A stretch of DNA of 15,824 nt, taken from the NCBI GenBank assembly GCA_002720125.1, contig PBGQ01000023.1, positions 1 to 15,824 of the forward strand. Direction: 5' to 3'. Of the stretch, positions 8,128 through 14,890 are shown in pieces (positions within the stretch are counted from its first letter, which is position 1; every line of letters starts with the position of its first letter). The notes below the pieces were generated by a model, which saw only the letters and a list, made by a program, of their open reading frames with translations, did no database searches and was not told the origin of the DNA. The position numbers and the translations under genes were made by a program. The stretch is from Rickettsiales bacterium (GTDB lineage Bacteria; Pseudomonadota; Alphaproteobacteria; TMED109).

Positions 8128-8847
8128 CTATTTTTTAAAACGAAGCCTAATTCTTTTTTTATTAGGAGATTTATTTATGCCCGTAGAAAAGAATTTATAG
8201 TTATTCTTTTTTAATAAAGGGATAAGAATAGCTCCCATGAGAAAACCTCCTATGTGAGCATACCAAGCAACTCCTGGAGAACTAGGATCCGTTTGGTAAG
8301 CATTAAATAATTGAGTTACAAACCATATACTTATTAGAATGCCAGCAGGAATTCTGATAACTGTTATAAAAAAAAATAAAATTACAAGTGTTGATACCTT
8401 AGCTCTAGGAAACAATAAAAAGTAAGCGCTTAATACACCTGAAACAGCCCCTGACGCTCCAATCATAGGAATGTTTGAATATGGCGTAATAAAAGCCTGT
8501 AGTAATGCGGCTGCTATCCCACAAGTAAAATAAAAGAGAATAAATTTGATGGTACCCATTGCATCCTCAATATTATTTCCATAAATCCATAGAAAAAGCA
8601 TATTTCCGGCTAAATGAAAAAAACCTCCATGCATAAACATACTAGAAAAAACAGTTATAATAGATGAAACTAAATTATTATTAGAAAATAATGAGGCTGG
8701 TTTCATACCATAAGAATATATGAACTCGCTATTACTTATTTCCGTTAAAGATAATTGATAAATAAAAATTGTAACACACAACGCAATTATAAAAATTGTA
8801 GCAAAAGGAGTATTCTGTGTTGGATTATCATCTTTGAGTGGAAACAT
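8128..8847 (-). CDS. rhomboid family intramembrane serine protease
   Basis: A 239-residue integral membrane protein with six or more predicted helices. The catalytic dyad is S132 in GASGAVSG (130-137) and H198 in AHIGGFLMG. The first-loop/TM2 motif MHGGFFHLAGNMLFLWIYG (72-90) carries the oxyanion-associated His and Asn. The topology is the bacterial six-helix form, with a C-terminal cytoplasmic basic tail (KKRIRLRFKK). The GxSG, HxxxN and late-His set is complete, so it should be active in cutting transmembrane segments; its substrate is not inferable. It starts divergently from the cyclic-nucleotide-fold gene, with 42 bases between the two starts. Confidence 0.94.
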   Translation of the reverse strand: MFPLKDDNPTQNTPFATIFIIALCVTIFIYQLSLTEISNSEFIYSYGMKPASLFSNNNLVSSIITVFSSMFMHGGFFHLAGNMLFLWIYGNNIEDAMGTIKFILFYFTCGIAAALLQAFITPYSNIPMIGASGAVSGVLSAYFLLFPRAKVSTLVILFFFITVIRIPAGILISIWFVTQLFNAYQTDPSSPGVAWYAHIGGFLMGAILIPLLKKNNYKFFSTGINKSPNKKRIRLRFKK

Positions 8848-8889
8848 AATTTTATTTTAATATTACTTTATTTAGTATAAGTTTAAGTA

Positions 8890-9324
8890 ATGAGTAATAT
8901 AGATACAACTATAAAAAATATCACTAACTCAGGCCTAGAACAAATTAGCTTCAAAAAGGGGGAAAATGTCTATAAGTTCAATGAAAAACCTAAGTTTGCC
9001 TATTTTGTTTACACTGGAGAAATTAATATATTAAGCCCGGATGGTTATAAACTAGGAAAAGTAAAAGAAGGCGAGCTTTTTGGAGAAATTAGTAGTCTTT
9101 TCAATAAAGAGCATTCTGTATCAGCAGAAGCCGCAACAGAATGTAGACTGTTAGTAATAGAGAAAGATTTATTCTTTAATAAAGTGCAAAATGCTGATCC
9201 TATTCTTAAAGCAATAGTTAGAACTTTGACGCTTAGGCTACATGATATGAACGAAAAAGCAGAAAAGATTTGGAAGGAGCTTCATTTTCTATCTTCAATA
9301 AAAAAAGATATAGGAGACGATTAA
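8890..9324 (+). CDS. single-domain cyclic nucleotide-binding-fold protein
   Basis: A 144-residue protein consisting almost only of a CAP_ED/cNMP-binding beta roll (about 14-110). FKKGENVYKFNEKPKFAYFVYTGEI matches the first beta strands, and FGEISSLF (64-71) is the phosphate-binding cassette. The Arg that contacts the cyclic phosphate in CRP-like proteins (PRSA-type motif) is replaced by H75 in KEHSVSA, so cAMP/cGMP binding is doubtful. There is no helix-turn-helix; instead a helical tail of 35 or so residues follows. It may therefore sense something else or act by protein contact. A TATAAG lies eight bases before the ATG, with no Shine-Dalgarno sequence. The gene converges on the RRF-like gene, leaving two bases between them. 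Confidence 0.87.
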   Translation: MSNIDTTIKNITNSGLEQISFKKGENVYKFNEKPKFAYFVYTGEINILSPDGYKLGKVKEGELFGEISSLFNKEHSVSAEAATECRLLVIEKDLFFNKVQNADPILKAIVRTLTLRLHDMNEKAEKIWKELHFLSSIKKDIGDD

Positions 9325-9326
9325 AA

Positions 9327-9992
9327 CTATTTATTCTCTTTTGCGGCTAATTTTTTTTCTTTTTCTACTACTTTCTTTAATAATTCTTTCTCTAGATCAT
9401 TATCTGGTGAAAACCACTTGCCAAGTATTTCTCGCTTTTTTAGCATACCTATTTCTATTACTTGCTTCTCATATTTCGCATAATACTTTTCAATATTCTT
9501 ATTTGCCATGCCTGCTGTTCTTTGATCTATAAACTCATTCTCTGTGGCTTTTTGCAATCTAATTGCGGTATTACCTCTTATTTTATTCAGGGCACCAATA
9601 CATGACTTAGTTCTTCTGTCGACATCAGATGCCACATCCATTAACTGCAATCTAGTTGGTGCGGGTACGTCTACTTTTACATACTGCGACCCTGGATCAC
9701 TTCGAGGCTTAAAACCCTCTTCCTTAAGTTGCTCCATAATTAGAGGAATATGCTCTTTATTAAATATCATTAGCTGAATTTTTAAAGGTCCTTCTGGTGC
9801 ATCAACATTTCCAAGATCGACTAATCTTCTTCTAACACCTTTGACTAATATTTTAATAGTTGCAAACACATTCTTATTGGCTTCTTCAGAACCAATGGGT
9901 ATCAATGATTCTTTAAAGTTTTCTATGGAAACTTGCATATTCTCTTGAGCCTCTACAGAATATCCTTCTTCTTCTTTACCTCTACCTGCCAT
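9327..9992 (-). CDS. ribosome recycling factor-like protein (divergent RRF paralogue)
   Basis: A 221-residue protein that aligns by eye over its length with ribosome recycling factor. The best region is IPLIMEQLKEEGFKPRS, then YVKVDVPAPTRLQLMDVASD, and ALNKIRGNTAIRLQK, matching RRF's IEKAI..SDLGLNPN, IRVPLPPLTEERRKDL and RNVRRDANDKVK. R139 falls where E. coli RRF has its essential R132. The RRF signature RTGRASPSLL in domain I is replaced by IPIGSEEANKN, and a charged C-terminal extension of about 25 residues is added. Real frr normally sits with tsf and pyrH and is about 185 residues, so this looks like a paralogue of unknown role rather than frr itself. The first ATG is used; M19 is an alternative. 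It lies downstream of fliG and a small secreted protein on the same strand. Confidence 0.65.
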   Translation of the reverse strand: MAGRGKEEEGYSVEAQENMQVSIENFKESLIPIGSEEANKNVFATIKILVKGVRRRLVDLGNVDAPEGPLKIQLMIFNKEHIPLIMEQLKEEGFKPRSDPGSQYVKVDVPAPTRLQLMDVASDVDRRTKSCIGALNKIRGNTAIRLQKATENEFIDQRTAGMANKNIEKYYAKYEKQVIEIGMLKKREILGKWFSPDNDLEKELLKKVVEKEKKLAAKENK

Positions 9993-10035
9993 ATTGTAAA
10001 GATAATATCAAGTAATTAAATGGTCAATTTAAAAT

Positions 10036-10320
10036 TTACTCTCTCTTACAATTTATTTGAGATAAGCATGAGAATGTTGGTTGATCATTGGTTATAATTA
10101 GTTCTGAACCATATTTGTCTTGTCTACTATAAAAACATTTAATTTCTGTTGGTTTTCTTAATTCTTTTTTTAGCCTACAAATTTCATATTTTTCTTTTGT
10201 CTCGTATTTGTGACCAGTGGGATAAATAATAGTGTTTTGGTGCATGCGAGCGGGTGCCCACAATGTGTTAGCAAACAAAAATAATAGTACAATTTTAGTC
10301 AAAATTTTCATATTTTTCAT
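10036..10320 (-). CDS. small secreted four-cysteine protein, unknown function
   Basis: I do not recognise this 94-residue protein. It has a clear N-terminal signal peptide: basic MKNMKILTK, a hydrophobic core IVLLFLFANTL and a likely cleavage after WA (residue 22). The mature part of about 72 residues has four cysteines (C48, C62, C85, C91), enough for two disulfides in the periplasm. It lies 23 bases after the fliG stop and 43 bases before the RRF-like gene, all on one strand, so co-transcription is likely. Two nearby ATGs (10320 and 10311) are possible starts. A periplasmic role connected with the flagellum is a guess from position only. Confidence 0.65.
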   Translation of the reverse strand: MKNMKILTKIVLLFLFANTLWAPARMHQNTIIYPTGHKYETKEKYEICRLKKELRKPTEIKCFYSRQDKYGSELIITNDQPTFSCLSQINCKRE

Positions 10321-10343
10321 ATCTCATATTTTAGCAATAAGGA

Positions 10344-11402
10344 CTATAAATACTCGTCTCCACCTCTTCCTGATAGCACTATCGAACCCTCATCAGCTAA
10401 TTGTCTTGCTACTGCTATTATTTGCTTTTGCGCTTCTTGTACATCTGTTAACCTCATCGGACCAAGAGCTTCCATTTCATCTTTAATATTAGCAGCAGCT
10501 CTTTGGGACATACTGGCAAAAAATTTATCAGTCAATGCATCATCTGCACCTTTTAGAGCAACAACTATAAGTTCATTATCTAAACTTCTAATTAAAAATT
10601 GCATGCTCTTGTCATCAATACCTAATAAGTTTTCAAAATCAAACATATTTTCTTGTATTTCTTTTGCAATGTCCTTATCTCTCTTAGTTAGATTCTTCAT
10701 TATCTCTCCTTCTACATTTGATTTGAGATAATTCATAACATTTGCAGCTGATCTAATACCTCCTGCTTGAGTAGCTCTTAAAGAGGCATTCGAATTAAAT
10801 TTCTTTTCCATTACTCTCTCTAATTCTTTAAGCGCCTCTGGTTGTATATTTTCTAATGTTGATAATCTATAAATTATGTCTGGTTGTAATCTTGGGTCAA
10901 GTTGGCTTAAAACATCAGAAGCTACTGCTGACTCCAAATAAGATAATATTACTGCAATAATTTGTGGATGTTCATCTGATATAAGATCAGCAATAGATTT
11001 TGCGTCCATCCATTGTAAAATATCAATAGGTTTATTGGCATCTTGTGGTGTGATTTTAGATAACACAGATTGTGCTTTTTCACTTCCTAATGCCTTTGAC
11101 ATGACAGACGATATATAATCTGTAGCACCAAAACCTAGAGCAGTATTTGCTTTTATAATAGAAAGAAACTCATCCAAAACAAGATTGACCGTATCTTGAT
11201 CGATATCTTGAACTTGATACATGGATGTACCTAAAGATTTTACTTCTTCAGGATCAAGATTAGTCATAATGTTTGCAGCTTCATCTTCTCCTATTAAAAG
11301 CATAAGAATGGCACATTTCTGAGTTCCTGTCAGATTTTCGAAAGCTTCCTGAGCATTTTTATTTATTTCGTCTTGTTGTTCAGCCATAGTAGCATCTGCC
11401 AT
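10344..11402 (-). CDS. fliG: flagellar motor switch protein FliG
   Basis: Rotor protein of the flagellar C-ring, which joins the MS-ring (FliF) to FliM and carries the charged helix that contacts the stator. The 352-residue length is normal. The N-terminal domain has LTGTQKCAILMLLIGEDEAANIM (24-46), the middle domain the diagnostic EHPQIIAVILSYL (144-156), and the C-terminal domain the motor helix region FDFENLLGIDDKSMQFLIRSLDNELIVVAL followed by GPMRLTDVQEAQKQI. A Shine-Dalgarno AAAGGA stands nine bases before the ATG. No other flagellar gene is visible in the window, so fliG is separated from fliF/fliM/fliN here, which is unusual. Confidence 0.96.
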   Translation of the reverse strand: MADATMAEQQDEINKNAQEAFENLTGTQKCAILMLLIGEDEAANIMTNLDPEEVKSLGTSMYQVQDIDQDTVNLVLDEFLSIIKANTALGFGATDYISSVMSKALGSEKAQSVLSKITPQDANKPIDILQWMDAKSIADLISDEHPQIIAVILSYLESAVASDVLSQLDPRLQPDIIYRLSTLENIQPEALKELERVMEKKFNSNASLRATQAGGIRSAANVMNYLKSNVEGEIMKNLTKRDKDIAKEIQENMFDFENLLGIDDKSMQFLIRSLDNELIVVALKGADDALTDKFFASMSQRAAANIKDEMEALGPMRLTDVQEAQKQIIAVARQLADEGSIVLSGRGGDEYL

Positions 11403-11411
11403 AATAGCACA

Positions 11412-11417
11412 TCCTTT
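11412..11417 (-). promoter_or_regulatory. Shine-Dalgarno sequence of fliG (AAAGGA)
   Basis: AAAGGA on the minus strand, nine bases before the fliG ATG. Such clear sites are rare in this window, which suggests fliG is strongly translated. The remaining gap to the SDR stop (about 70 bases) shows no firm promoter or terminator that I can defend. Confidence 0.55.
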
Positions 11418-11487
11418 CTAAAGTCAAAATACTAACATTTATATTTCAAAATGTAAGAAGCAATTACTATGCCAACGCATGTTAAGA

Positions 11488-12183
11488 TTATTTTTTTTTA
11501 AAATCTATCACTTTCTTTAAAGGTGAAATATTTATTTCAGATATATTAATATATTTACTAGTACTTAGAAGATAACTTATTAAAGAGGCGATATCATTTA
11601 CAGAAATAGCATTTTCTTTTCTTTTTCCTGGTTTAAATTTTAAATTTTTAAAAAATTTTGTTCTCACCATTCCAGAATTTATAATTGTGACTCTAATATT
11701 ATTTCTATTACATTCAAGTTTTAAAGATTTTACAAAACCAAACAAACCATGTTTAGCCGTAGTATATAGTGTTCCTTTTTCTCCACCATTTAATGCTGCT
11801 TCTGATCCTATAAAAATAAAGTATCCTTTTTTCTTTTTTTTAAAAAAAGAAACCAATTTTTTTGAAATTATTAAATGCGATAATAAATTAAGATTGAAAT
11901 AATCTTTTATTGTCTTATCTGAGAAATTTTCTAAATTTTCAAATATGCCTTCACCTGCAACACTAATAAAAGCTTCTATGCTTCTATTTTCTTTTAGAAT
12001 ACTATCCATGCATTTAGCGACTTGGTCAATCGTATTTAAGTCCTGTTTAATTGGTGTATAGTTTTTATCTTTTATACTGTGCGTTCTGGATAAACCTACT
12101 ACCTTGTAGTTTTCATTAAGCAATTTTAATGCTGTAGCTTTTCCTATCCCTTTAGAAGCACCTGTAATTAATATTTTTTTCAT
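11488..12183 (-). CDS. short-chain dehydrogenase/reductase (SDR)
   Basis: A 231-residue classical SDR. The cofactor loop TGASKGIG is at 7-14, the structural NAG-equivalent is SVAG (74-77), and the catalytic triad is S127 (GSEAALNGG), Y140 and K144 (YTTAKHG). The dinucleotide-discriminating region LSRTHSIKDK has Arg after the second strand, which suggests NADP(H) preference. The substrate-binding C-terminal part is short and the substrate is unknown. It is the last gene of a four-gene minus-strand operon, eight bases after the radical SAM gene, so a role in the same pathway as the nucleosidase, radical SAM enzyme and glycosyltransferase is likely. The catalytic residues are all present. Confidence 0.9.
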   Translation of the reverse strand: MKKILITGASKGIGKATALKLLNENYKVVGLSRTHSIKDKNYTPIKQDLNTIDQVAKCMDSILKENRSIEAFISVAGEGIFENLENFSDKTIKDYFNLNLLSHLIISKKLVSFFKKKKKGYFIFIGSEAALNGGEKGTLYTTAKHGLFGFVKSLKLECNRNNIRVTIINSGMVRTKFFKNLKFKPGKRKENAISVNDIASLISYLLSTSKYINISEINISPLKKVIDFKKK

Positions 12184-12191
12184 AAAAATTC

Positions 12192-13169
12192 TTAAAAGTT
12201 TTGAAATATCTTTTCTTTATTTACATATTTAATAACTTGATTATTAAAAAATTCTGATATGAGAGTTTTATTATCATCTTCATATAATGAGCCATTTTTT
12301 TTTAGGCTAAAAAATATTTTTTCTTGCGAATTATTTAAATATAATCTTTTAAATAACGATTTAGGATATCTTAAGTTTCCGAATGTCACTGAATGAATTA
12401 ATTCCTTTGGAATAACATTAAATAACATTGAAAATAATTCAGTATAATCCTGTTCCCACCCTTCATAAATTACAAAAGGATCGAATCTTAATCCTATTTT
12501 CCAATCTAAGTTCACAAGTCTACTTATTGAAGCAAGTCTTTTTTCTACAGAAGGAACTCCTGTTTCATATTTATTTGAAAACCTAGAGGGCGTAAAACTA
12601 TAAGCTACTACTACATTTTCTAAACTTTGCCTTAAAAGTGGTTTAATAAATGTACTTTTAGTTCTTATTTCTAATTCTATATTATTTGTTTTTGAAAAAT
12701 AACTTAGTGCCTCCTCTATAAACCCCGTATGAGCATTATATGCTAACGAGTCGCAATCATATCCTGAAAATATTGTGATTTTTTTTTTTTCAAATCTTGC
12801 TTTCAAAGATTCTATTTCTTTAAAATAATCTTCATAATTTATAAAAATTACATAATTTGCTGAATTATATAAGCCCTGAAGAAAACAATACTTACAATCA
12901 AACAAACAATTGTACATATAAGAAAAATAGTAATTCAATTTATTCCCGATACCGTATTTTTCTGGAATCTTATTTAAAAAATTGTCATGCTTTTTAGCAA
13001 TAAGTAAAGAGGGGTTTTTCTTCTGTAGTCTAAAGTTTTGATTTTTTTTATTAAAGACTTCTGTATATTTATCAATGTAGATTACATCAGAGTTAGGATG
13101 TCTATTTACTATATTTTTTACCCTATCATAGGATTTTATTTTTTTTTCTATATATATTATTTTTTTCAT
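12192..13169 (-). CDS. spore photoproduct lyase-like radical SAM protein
   Basis: A 325-residue radical SAM enzyme of the SplB family. The [4Fe-4S] motif C-x3-C-x2-C is C88-C92-C95, in YNCLFDCKYCFLQGLY, which is the SPL-type spacing. A later block, SGYDCDSLAYNAHTGFIEEAL, resembles the SPL segment that carries the hydrogen-donor cysteine. C139 lies 44 residues after the last cluster cysteine, close to the spacing in Bacillus SPL. Y94 matches one of the two SPL tyrosines near the cluster, while the second is Phe (F96). RTKSTF, VAYSFTP, EKRLASI and GLRFDPF match further SPL barrel strands. Nothing here suggests spore formation, so it may repair other photoproducts or make a different product. 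It starts one base after the nucleosidase stop. Confidence 0.87.
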   Translation of the reverse strand: MKKIIYIEKKIKSYDRVKNIVNRHPNSDVIYIDKYTEVFNKKNQNFRLQKKNPSLLIAKKHDNFLNKIPEKYGIGNKLNYYFSYMYNCLFDCKYCFLQGLYNSANYVIFINYEDYFKEIESLKARFEKKKITIFSGYDCDSLAYNAHTGFIEEALSYFSKTNNIELEIRTKSTFIKPLLRQSLENVVVAYSFTPSRFSNKYETGVPSVEKRLASISRLVNLDWKIGLRFDPFVIYEGWEQDYTELFSMLFNVIPKELIHSVTFGNLRYPKSLFKRLYLNNSQEKIFFSLKKNGSLYEDDNKTLISEFFNNQVIKYVNKEKIFQNF

Positions 13170-13170
13170 A

Positions 13171-14007
13171 TTATATTTTTATAATATTATCTGATAAAGC
13201 TTCTTCAAATTTATTAAATAAACTTTTTAAATTTTTAGAATTTTTTATTTCTTTGATAATATCTTCTTTTTCTAAAATAACACTAATTTTAATAATTATA
13301 GTTTTCATTTTTTTTTTATTTGTAAAAGATAGATGATATTTTTCTTGAATAGGCTTTAATAAGTCATAATCTAGATCTTTTTGTTCCATGGATAGTTTAT
13401 GATACTTCTCTAATATACTGTCTATAGCTACAATATTTTTAGAGATTATTTTATGCGCTAGTTTTTTGTAACTATCAGGTAAATTAATTCTATTATCAGA
13501 AATAATTTTTAAAATACAAATAAGCTCCCTTGTACAGAATTTTTCTACGGTTTGTATAAATCCCAAGGACTCCATTTCATATACTAATTCTTCATTTTTA
13601 AAGCTTCTCTCTTCCTCTTGCACGTTTAAAACTGTGGAATTAAAAGCTAGGCTATTGATAGTTGAATTAGTATAATAAGTTTCCTTTTCATTTTTTGAAT
13701 TGATAATTTTTTTTATATTATGTAAAGAACCTAGCGGAGCAACAGCATTGCCTGCTATTCCAATATTAATCCAAATATTTCTATTAGAATCTGGGCTAAT
13801 CATCTTTAAGAAAACCGAGGCTGCTGCTGCATTAATATTTCCCCTACCAGAAATAACTAGCCAAATATTTTCTTTATCGCTCTTATAGCATCTAAATAAA
13901 TTTGTACTAGTATTAAAAATTTTTAACTTATAATAATCAATAATACTTTTTGCCTCACTCTGAAATGCAAGAATAAATCTATAATTGCGATTATCTATCT
14001 TAATAAT
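13171..14007 (-). CDS. MTA/SAH nucleosidase-like (PNP/UDP family) protein with probable ATT start
   Basis: A PNP/UDP-superfamily protein resembling methylthioadenosine/S-adenosylhomocysteine nucleosidase, which hydrolyses the N-glycosidic bond of 5'-modified adenosines. Family features are NIGIAGN.....G, YEMES (E146 in the 278-residue frame) and the catalytic-Asp motif ISDN (D171). The first ATG (13803) would start the protein after its first two conserved strands. The same frame upstream encodes RFILAFQSEAKSIIDYY (E18 at the place of the catalytic acid) and IWLVISGRGNINAAAASVF, both typical of the family. No ATG, GTG, TTG or CTG exists between the upstream stop (14038-14040) and 13803. A perfect GGAGG lies seven bases before ATT at 14007, my chosen start; the next codon is also ATT. 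It overlaps the glycosyltransferase stop by eight bases. Confidence 0.82.
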   Translation of the reverse strand: MIKIDNRNYRFILAFQSEAKSIIDYYKLKIFNTSTNLFRCYKSDKENIWLVISGRGNINAAAASVFLKMISPDSNRNIWINIGIAGNAVAPLGSLHNIKKIINSKNEKETYYTNSTINSLAFNSTVLNVQEEERSFKNEELVYEMESLGFIQTVEKFCTRELICILKIISDNRINLPDSYKKLAHKIISKNIVAIDSILEKYHKLSMEQKDLDYDLLKPIQEKYHLSFTNKKKMKTIIIKISVILEKEDIIKEIKNSKNLKSLFNKFEEALSDNIIKI

Positions 14008-14851
14008 TTTTTTTCCTCCAAAATATTTTTTTTTTATTTAATCTTTTAATTAGTTCATAATTTTTTCTTTTTTTTGCACCACATAATAAAATATTAATTT
14101 TTTCTATTAAAGTTTTTGTTGCCCAATATTCTTGGTCAGAGTTTAGACCATAATTTAGAATGAGATTTTCTAATGCTTTTACTCTAAATCTATCTATTCC
14201 CCAATATTTTTTTGATAATTGACCATCGTGCCCTCCATATTTTATTATTAAAGGTTCATTAATTAGCCCCACCAGAACCTTACTTGTTATTCTCAACCAT
14301 AGCTCGTAGTCTTCGCATACTTTCAGGTCACCGTTAAACATACCACAATCGTGAAATAAGGATTTATGCATTAATACACTTGATGGCGATATCTTACATA
14401 TATTTAGACTATCTCTAAACAAATATCCTTCTTTTTTTTCATGTCTTTTCTTCTGATTTAGATGTTTGCCATCTCTCATCCATATTTCATTTGTATGAAT
14501 TATTTTATATCTATCTTTACTAGTAAATATTTTTTTTACCTGTTTTTCTATTTTAAGCCTTTTCCATTCATCGTCAGAGTCCAGAAAAGCTATCCAATTA
14601 TTTTTGGCCTTGTTTATGCCTGTATTTCTTGCAAAACTGACTCCTGCTCTATCCTCATTGTAAATTTTCACAAACGGATATTTATTTTTTATTAATAATT
14701 TTGTATTATCACTTGACCCATTATCTACTAATATTATTTCATCTACTTTAACGGATTGGTTAAGAATTGATTTAATTGCTCTTTCCAGATATTTTTCTCT
14801 ATTAAAAGATGGAATTACTACAGAAATTTTTATTTGTAAATTTTTACTCAA
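14000..14851 (-). CDS. family 2 glycosyltransferase
   Basis: A 283-residue GT-A fold transferase. SVVIPSFNREKYLERAIKSI (10-29) is the GT2 opening, EIILVDNGSSDNT (38-50) binds the nucleotide, GVSFARNTGINKA (70-82) follows, and FLDSDDEW (89-96) holds the metal-binding DxD. The later ...CEDYELWLRI... matches the catalytic ED motif of this family. There are no membrane segments, so it is a cytoplasmic or peripheral enzyme transferring a sugar from a nucleotide sugar to an unknown acceptor. It is the first gene of the minus-strand operon, with its stop overlapping the nucleosidase start. By position it may glycosylate a product of the downstream enzymes, or it may be an unrelated surface-polysaccharide gene. 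The C-terminus is rich in basic residues. Confidence 0.92.
   Translation of the reverse strand: MSKNLQIKISVVIPSFNREKYLERAIKSILNQSVKVDEIILVDNGSSDNTKLLIKNKYPFVKIYNEDRAGVSFARNTGINKAKNNWIAFLDSDDEWKRLKIEKQVKKIFTSKDRYKIIHTNEIWMRDGKHLNQKKRHEKKEGYLFRDSLNICKISPSSVLMHKSLFHDCGMFNGDLKVCEDYELWLRITSKVLVGLINEPLIIKYGGHDGQLSKKYWGIDRFRVKALENLILNYGLNSDQEYWATKTLIEKINILLCGAKKRKNYELIKRLNKKKIFWRKKNY
14015..14019 (-). promoter_or_regulatory. Shine-Dalgarno sequence (GGAGG) selecting the ATT start of the nucleosidase
   Basis: GGAGG on the minus strand inside the last codons of the glycosyltransferase gene, followed by seven A bases and then ATT ATT. This is the strongest ribosome site in the operon and it fits no ATG. 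It supports a non-canonical start coupled to termination of the upstream gene. Confidence 0.7.
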
Positions 14852-14890
14852 ACTATTCGTATTATACTATAAAATCATTCTTTTTAAAAA

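Noticed and set aside
9341..9777. Open frames on the plus strand opposite the RRF-like gene
   Set aside because: They lie wholly inside a well-supported minus-strand gene, have no family resemblance and show the hydrophobic composition of antisense AT-rich frames.
10232..10486. Plus-strand frame over the fliG 3' end and the small secreted gene
   Set aside because: It spans two minus-strand genes and has no start signal or recognisable motif; the minus-strand fliG is certain.
13171..13803. Nucleosidase starting at the internal ATG (210 residues)
   Set aside because: It would lack the conserved N-terminal strands and the likely catalytic acid, and no ribosome site lies before it; the frame continues upstream with family-like sequence.
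11488..14851. Hopanoid (HpnH/HpnG-type) cluster
   Set aside because: The radical SAM protein is SPL-like, with a different cysteine spacing context and length, and no squalene-hopene cyclase or other hpn gene is present.
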